Both the position numbers and the translations under genes were made by a program. This document shows positions 59,051 to 64,000 of a DNA stretch of 64,000 nt, in pieces (position 1 is the first letter of the stretch; every line of letters starts with the position of its first letter). Source of the DNA: Saprospirales bacterium. Its GTDB lineage: Bacteria; Bacteroidota; Bacteroidia; Chitinophagales; Saprospiraceae. The stretch is from assembly GCA_016719895.1 (NCBI GenBank), contig JADJYG010000001.1, positions 433,360 to 497,359 of the forward strand, given 5' to 3'. The notes beneath the pieces were generated by a model. The model made no database searches. It had not been told where the DNA came from and was given only the letters and a program-made list of their open reading frames with translations.

Positions 59051-61154
59051 ATTAAATAATTCAGGCACAGTTCCTTGAAATCTCTTTCTATACAGGGTCT
59101 GAATTTTTTGTTAAATTTACCTATTTTTTCGAGCAGTTCAAAATATTGTATTTTTTCCAGTCTTTCAGATGTAATATTTTCAAAACCCTCTAACCATTTT
59201 TTATCAACTGTCCGATTCCGTTCTGCCAATACTTTCTTTATTTCACCTACTACATAAGGGTTTATTTCATAATAGTAAGAATTGAATTCATTTTTATCCT
59301 TGGTCTTTATAATATACTTTTTCCTATAAATTGTTCCTTTAAAGATAGGGCTTTTTCTTTAGTCGCCTGCATGAAGGGTGGAATTCTCCATTCAGGAAGT
59401 GCTATTTTGCCGTTTTTGAAGCCAGAACTCTCGGAAGAATTTTTAATGAAATTGCTTAATTTTTCCAACACATAATCATTTTCAAAAGATATCCTTTGTG
59501 AGGCTTCCTTGTACTGGATTTGTATTTTTTCATTTTCTTCTCTCTCCTTTATTTTTTCATTTTCATGATTAGTTATTCTCTCTAAATTTGAAATTACTTT
59601 TTCATTATTTGGGTCTATTGCTACGGCCTTTTCGAACATGACCTTTGCATTTATCGTGTTCCCTTCACTTTCATAAATTAAAGCAAGATTATTTAAAACC
59701 GCACCGCTATTTCCATGATTATCTATATAATGAGTATAAAACTCTTTTGCCTTTTCTTTGTTTCCTACATGATTAAAGCAATATGCACAGTTAAAGCAAG
59801 TAGTACTATCATTTTGAAGATATTCATCAGAAAAAAAAGAGGTGAGAGAATATACATTGTCGTATAGCCCCTTATCAAAAATAGATTTTATAATCCAATC
59901 TAGATAATTTTCTATAAAGTAATCTTTGAAGTTTTTCTTAGCAATAAATGAGTGTAGCACATTAATAAAATTTGCAACTCCATATTTATCATCTTGAATT
60001 ACGGACAGCCAGTTGCTAAACGCTGAACAAGTGTTTTCAACTAAATATTGGTAATTAAAAACATTGGTGACAAGTTGAAGTTCAACAATTTGATTTTCAA
60101 AATTGCCAATGTATTCCCAAAAAATTGCTTTTAATAAGGCAACTTTCCCTGCTAATCTTTGATTCTTTACAGCATTTATATTTTCAAGAATTTTTATACA
60201 ATCTTCATAAGCAAATGGAATTTTAGTTTCTAAAAACATATTGAGAACTCAGATAATGCGGCTGTGATAGACTAATAAACTCCCAATACTCTATGTCTAA
60301 GTTTTCAAAGATTTTTTCAGCAACTTCATGTTTTTCAAGTTTCGTCAGCAAAAGACCTAAAGTGATACTTACTAAATCATTATTTGGAAGTATTTCCTTT
60401 GCCTTTAAAAAATAGTTTTCAGCAACTTCCAATTTATTCATTGACAAATGGATACACCCAATTTGAAATCTAATATATCCTCCTATATTATTATCTTCTT
60501 CAATTAAGGCTAAGGCCTCATCATAATAGGCTTTAGATTTCTCAAAATCACGTTCTAAATAATAGTGCTCGGCGATAAGCGTTACAATATCTATATTTTA
60601 TTTTGGGATTCATTTACAGACAATAAAATAGTTATATATTTTTGTATATCGTTGTACCTATCATGGAACAACTTAGCCAACAAGATATGTAAGTTGATTT
60701 CATTTGGAAATTTACTTATTGAATCTTCAATCTTTTTAATGCCAAATTCAGGGTTAGCATAAAAATAGGTTCTCAATTGAAATATTACATCAATAGGGTA
60801 TTCCTCATAATTTAAAACATCTAAGTAGCATTTTTCTGCTTTCTTATTATCATATAATGGGTTATTATCGGGAAAATCCCAAGTACTATATATCTGTCCA
60901 ATCCAAAATGTAACAAAACTTTTGAATCTATCAGTGCCAATGCCCTTCAAGGCAGCATCAAAACAAGAGAATGCAGTATCATAATCTTTTCATAAGTAAA
61001 AGATGTCCTTTACAATAATGCCACCCCCATATCAGGAAATTTAGATAAAATCTCGGCACTTATTTTCTCGGCAATTTCAAATTCGTCCTTTTCGTATTCC
61101 TCCCAAAACTGGGCAACAATTTGTTCTATTTCGTTTTCCATAATTTATATTTTT

Positions 61155-61246
61155 GTACCTAACGTCGGCACTCACGCACACCGCCGCCTGCGTTGGCTTT
61201 GAGGGTTGGGCTTTGGCGGCGGTTGGCGTAGATGCTTTGTTCTGCG
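61155..61246 (-). repeat. attC-like palindrome S (longer type)
   Basis: 92 bp; boxes GTACCTAAC and GTTCTGCG; arms pair CGCACACCGCCGCC with GGCGGCGGTTGGCG. The usual CTAAACG loop is absent. The right box matches CGCAGAAC at 63081. Confidence 0.85.
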
Positions 61247-61294
61247 ATTTTCTTTCATTTTATTGATTTTCAACGGTTTATACTGAGGGGGGTA

Positions 61295-63045
61295 CTAAGA
61301 AGCGATTGATTTCAATTTAGATTTCAACACCTCTTTTCTCTCCACAATGAAAGCCCTAAAATTTGAAACATTCAAATCGGTATCTCTACTTACAAAGAGT
61401 TCATCATTGGAAATATGGTTTGCTTTTGCCCATTCTTCCAACGATTTATCTTGTTTAGATTTATTAAGGTTGCCATTCAGCAATTGCAAATTGGGTATTG
61501 TGTTCCAGTTCTCCATATGTCCACAGAACTCCCTATCTTCCTCATTAAATGTATTGGTGATATTGTTATAATCCCTAAAAAATGAAGAAGGGTGCAAATG
61601 GTCTTTATGAAAATCTTGATTAAAATAGTCCAAATGAGGGTATAATAAAGATAGAACATAAAAGGCTTCATTGCTTTCATAATGACTTGTTAGCAACCCT
61701 TCAATAAAGTCATCGTCCAAAGCATAATTTCGATTGGGATTGCTCTTAAATTCATCTCGTATTTGTTCTAATGGAAAATTAGGTTCTCCTAAGTTCGCTT
61801 TAATTACCTTTCGTAATGTTGCAAGAATTGCATCAGTCTGCCCTCCAAAAATTGATTTGAGCAAACTAAGATTTATCCAACGAGATATTAGTTTTTTGTC
61901 CTCCTTATGATAATTTGGGTTATTGATTTCTTTGCAAATTTCTTTGTGATAAATATAGTAAATTATCGGAATTACAGCGTTTTGGCTCTTAATGTCCTAT
62001 CGTTGAAGCCAACTTTTCTACTAATGTAAAGCCAGCAATGATGCTTTCTTTGATTTTATCCCAATTGTTTTCAAAAACTTGCACGTTTTTATGGTCAAAA
62101 TTTTTCAATTGAAATCTGATATTGTCAATGAATAAAACCAAACAAGTCTTCAAAATGAAATCTGCATTGATAATGAAACCTGGTCTGCCAATCAAATAAA
62201 TTTTATTCACTAAATCTTCAATTTCTTTGCGGGCATCTACTTTTTCCCAATTTGCAGATGCTATTGACATCAATAAATTTGAAAATGAAAGTGCTGTACC
62301 TCCACTATTTGTCCTTATAAAAACCTCCAAAACCTTGTCTGGTGCTTGTTGTTCTTCCAAATAAAAGTTTATCAATCTGTCAGAATGAATTCTCTGGTGA
62401 AAGTCAATCAAAGTATCAGAAGCAAACTCATTTTCTGATAAACTATTTTCTTGAAGATGTTTGTTTACTTTCTTCAAATCATCAAGTTCAAGTATTTTTC
62501 TGACTTCAAACCATAGATTATTCTTTGGGTCTCTTGCAAGCCTTTCTAATTCATGTTTCGTTAAAAATCGGAAGTCATAAATTTTTTGATTATCATGTTC
62601 CTGTTTTACAGGCTGCATGAGGTTCAAATACAATTTTCTTGTTGGGATATTCTCTTCTGTATCATACGTCCATTTTCTTGGTAATTTGTAAGCATAACTA
62701 CCACGAAGCCCAATGTAGAGGCTTGTTAGACGTTGCTGACCGTCAATAACTGCTTTGAAGTCATTTACACCCGTTGTATTTTTGTCGGGATTGTTCACTT
62801 TGAAAAACTCTCTATATTCTTCAATGAACTCGTAAAATTTAAAATTACTTTTGATATGGCTATCTCTTACCTCCCAAAACATGAAAGATTGGTCGGTAGC
62901 CTCTTAAAATACTATCAAAAAGCATTTCAATTTGGTCACTTGACCACACAAATTTCCTTTGGATTGCTGGTAGCAAATACTTCCTTTCAAAAATGTTATC
63001 AACCGCCTCTTTAATTGAAATTGGGTCTTTGAAGCCACTAGCCAT
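61295..63045 (-). pseudogene. GmrSD-like DUF262/DUF1524 restriction protein, frameshifted
   Basis: ATG 63045. N-terminal DUF262: KYLLPAIQRKFVWSSDQIEM, then (after a shift near 62885) NDFKAVIDGQQRLTSLYIGL, whose DGQQR is the family nucleotide-handling motif, and EVFIRTNSGGTALSFSNLL. After a shift near 62000 the C-terminal DUF1524 part includes HKDHLHPSSFFRDYN, a His-Me finger nuclease motif, and NLQLLNGNLNKSKQDKSLEE. Related GmrSD and type IV enzymes cleave modified (for example glucosylated hydroxymethyl) cytosine DNA of phages. About 580 residues. Sole gene of its unit. Frameshifts suggest loss of function. Confidence 0.75.
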
Positions 63046-63080
63046 ATTTATTTTATTTTTATTTTTTTTTATTTTGATTT

Positions 63081-63168
63081 CGCAGAACTATTGCACTCCC
63101 GAAAACAGCTAAGTAAAACCCGCATTGCGCCTTTTACTTATTCATTTTCGGGTATATCGAATGTGGAC
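63081..63168 (-). repeat. attC-like palindrome T, degenerate right box
   Basis: Left box CGCAGAAC matches GTTCTGCG at 61239. Stem CTCCCGAAAA/TTTTCGGG. The right box would be GTGGACG. It is the array boundary next to the recombinase gene and may be an attI-like or last site. Confidence 0.6.
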
Positions 63169-63207
63169 GATTTGGTATCACTGAAAATGAAAAACATGCA
63201 TTGAGGT

Positions 63208-64000
63208 TTACTTAGCCAAATATTCTCGTTTGTTGTTTAATTTAATATCAAACATATGGCCCGGATCAAATCCAGCTAATCTAACGGGCTTTATTTTGTC
63301 CCATCCCTTTTGGTAAGTAATGCGCAAATCTCAGTCGTCTTACTGCTTTCATGGCCCAGGGTTCCTGTATATAACGTAAGTCGACTCCCTTTCCAATAAG
63401 TGGGTGGCGAAACTGTGAAAGTCGCGTATGTACAGTCGCCGCCGGATTGATCTTTGATTTTCTTTTGCGGCTAAATATCGCCTGCACACTGCGTTCGCCA
63501 TATTTTCCGCCGGACGTACCTTCAAATAATAACCACTCTATAGGCTGGTACACATCAAGATATTCATACCACTTTCCAGGCCTTGTCCGACAAATAGAAC
63601 AGCGGTCCTTCTTCCCCTTGCCTCCCGGATGAAGAGACGTTTCTGCTCTGGTTGTAAAACCCGAAACTTTCAGGTGCAAAACTTCGCCCAAAAGCGTGTC
63701 CGCGAATAAATCATCATTAATATACACCGGTGCTTCAAGTTGTCCACATTTTTGATGTAAGGGTTACCTCTTCTTCGGTCAACACCTGCGGCAGTTTGTC
63801 CAGCCGTTTGGGGCGGAACAATCCCTGTACCTTGTCTTCCTGCACTACCACCTCGGCATAAAACATCTTGATCGCGCTCAATATCTGGTTCTGACTGCGA
63901 TTCGCTGATGTTTTTTCGCGGATCAGACCGGATACATAATCGTCAATCTGCTTGCGCGTCAGCGGCTGACGGGTTTTATAACATCATAGTGCCGGATAAA
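63208..64000 (-). pseudogene. Tyrosine recombinase (Xer/IntI-like), decayed, continues beyond the window
   Basis: Read from the right edge to a stop at 63208. The core-binding domain is LTRKQIDDYVSGLIREKTSA and QNQILSAIKMFYAEVVVQED; then RPKRLDKLPQVLTEEEV. The catalytic domain has YGERSVQAIFS, then broken forms of the active-site boxes: HTRLSQFRHPLIGKGVDLRY in place of an HTLRHSFATH-type box, IQE, and LGHESSKTTEI with the tyrosine-bearing segment. The last part reads KGWDKIKPVRLAGFDPG, near the KxxxRSPLD end of IntI. Several indels (near 63740, 63650, 63400 and 63340) inactivate it. No room exists for the IntI-specific extra helix, so it is closer to Xer-type enzymes. Confidence 0.7.

Larger units (their letters stand above)
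57712..61141 (-). pseudogene. Large TPR protein gene, split by IS5 and frameshifts
   Basis: From ATG 61141 (MENEIEQIVAQFWEEYEKDE) to the stop at 57712. TPR-like repeats cover most of it: NEINLHILLAKLFHDRYNDI, NKLEVAENYFLKAKEILPNN, GAVLNNLALIYESEGNTINA and AKVMFEKAVAIDPNNEKVIS. After PPFMQATKEK a shift leads to KGTIYRKKYIIKTKDKNEFN and an alpha-helical C-terminal domain that is cut by the IS5-like element (ATT duplicated) and resumes at GNTKSTVVLSGSLVELLLIY. Other shifts lie near 61010, 60600 and 60240. About 800 residues originally. C-terminal domain not recognised; it includes RNLIHPGCE, a HEPN-like helix. Confidence 0.6.

Overview
The window looks like a heavily rearranged accessory region of a Bacteroidota chromosome, plausibly a Saprospira-type lineage. 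The evidence is a C-terminal type IX secretion sorting domain on the first gene, A-rich gene leaders without Shine-Dalgarno sequences, Bacteroidota-type IS1182, IS701, IS5 and IS4 elements, and carboxypeptidase-regulatory-like proteins. No rRNA, tRNA, CRISPR array or replication gene was seen. Many genes carry single-base frameshifts, so much of the region is decaying.

The organising principle I see is a cassette array. About twenty imperfect palindromes of roughly 60 to 90 bp, each bounded by AAC on the left and GTT on the right, lie between the genes. The bases that follow GTT at the start of a unit are the exact reverse complement of the bases that precede AAC at the end of the same unit. 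Twelve units show this over 7 to 9 bases (for example GTTCGCTGT at 26020 with ACAGCGAAC at 27747, or GTTAGGTAC at 57701 with GTACCTAAC at 61155). This is how integron gene cassettes and their attC sites are built. Palindromes and genes point right between 3 and 12 kb, and left between 19.9 and 63 kb. A decayed Xer/IntI-like tyrosine recombinase sits at the right-hand end (63.2-64 kb). I call the palindromes attC-like because they keep AAC/GTT but not the full RYYYAAC/GTTRRRY consensus.

Layout. 1-3 kb: broken secreted propeller protein and an IS1182 element. 3-12.2 kb: forward units with an Rpn-type nuclease, an unknown gene, an HsdR_N-type restriction protein, and a candidate RiPP cluster (Cys-rich peptide, radical SAM/SPASM enzyme, GNAT broken by IS701). 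Three copies of a 0.55-kb non-coding quasi-palindromic unit separate these. 12.2-19.9 kb: IS debris and degraded DNA, ending in a toxin-like pair of ORFs. 19.9-39.6 kb: reverse units with decayed BrnT/BrnA, an inverted second Rpn unit, a DGQHR nuclease with a Dam-type methylase, a PIN fragment, secreted proteins, a GH5-like enzyme with a 645-aa unknown, a PD-(D/E)XK fragment, a J-domain protein and many small membrane proteins. 39.7-57.0 kb: one compact GC-rich operon of about 14 genes bounded by matching GTTGGGC and GCCCAAC ends. 57-63 kb: a long TPR gene split by IS5, and a GmrSD-like DUF262/DUF1524 restriction gene. 63.2-64 kb: the recombinase remnant.

The 17-kb operon is the most interesting gene system. 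It combines two divergent Hsp70 proteins, two J-like proteins lacking a visible HPD, a TIR-beta-propeller protein, large TPR scaffolds, two cysteine-motif proteins and membrane-anchored proteins. Several genes overlap by the tetranucleotide ATGA, which implies translational coupling. I infer a membrane-associated chaperone and TIR (probably NAD-consuming or signalling) complex, perhaps for defence or stress. I know of no described system with this composition. The surrounding units are rich in restriction and toxin genes, which fits a defence-type context.
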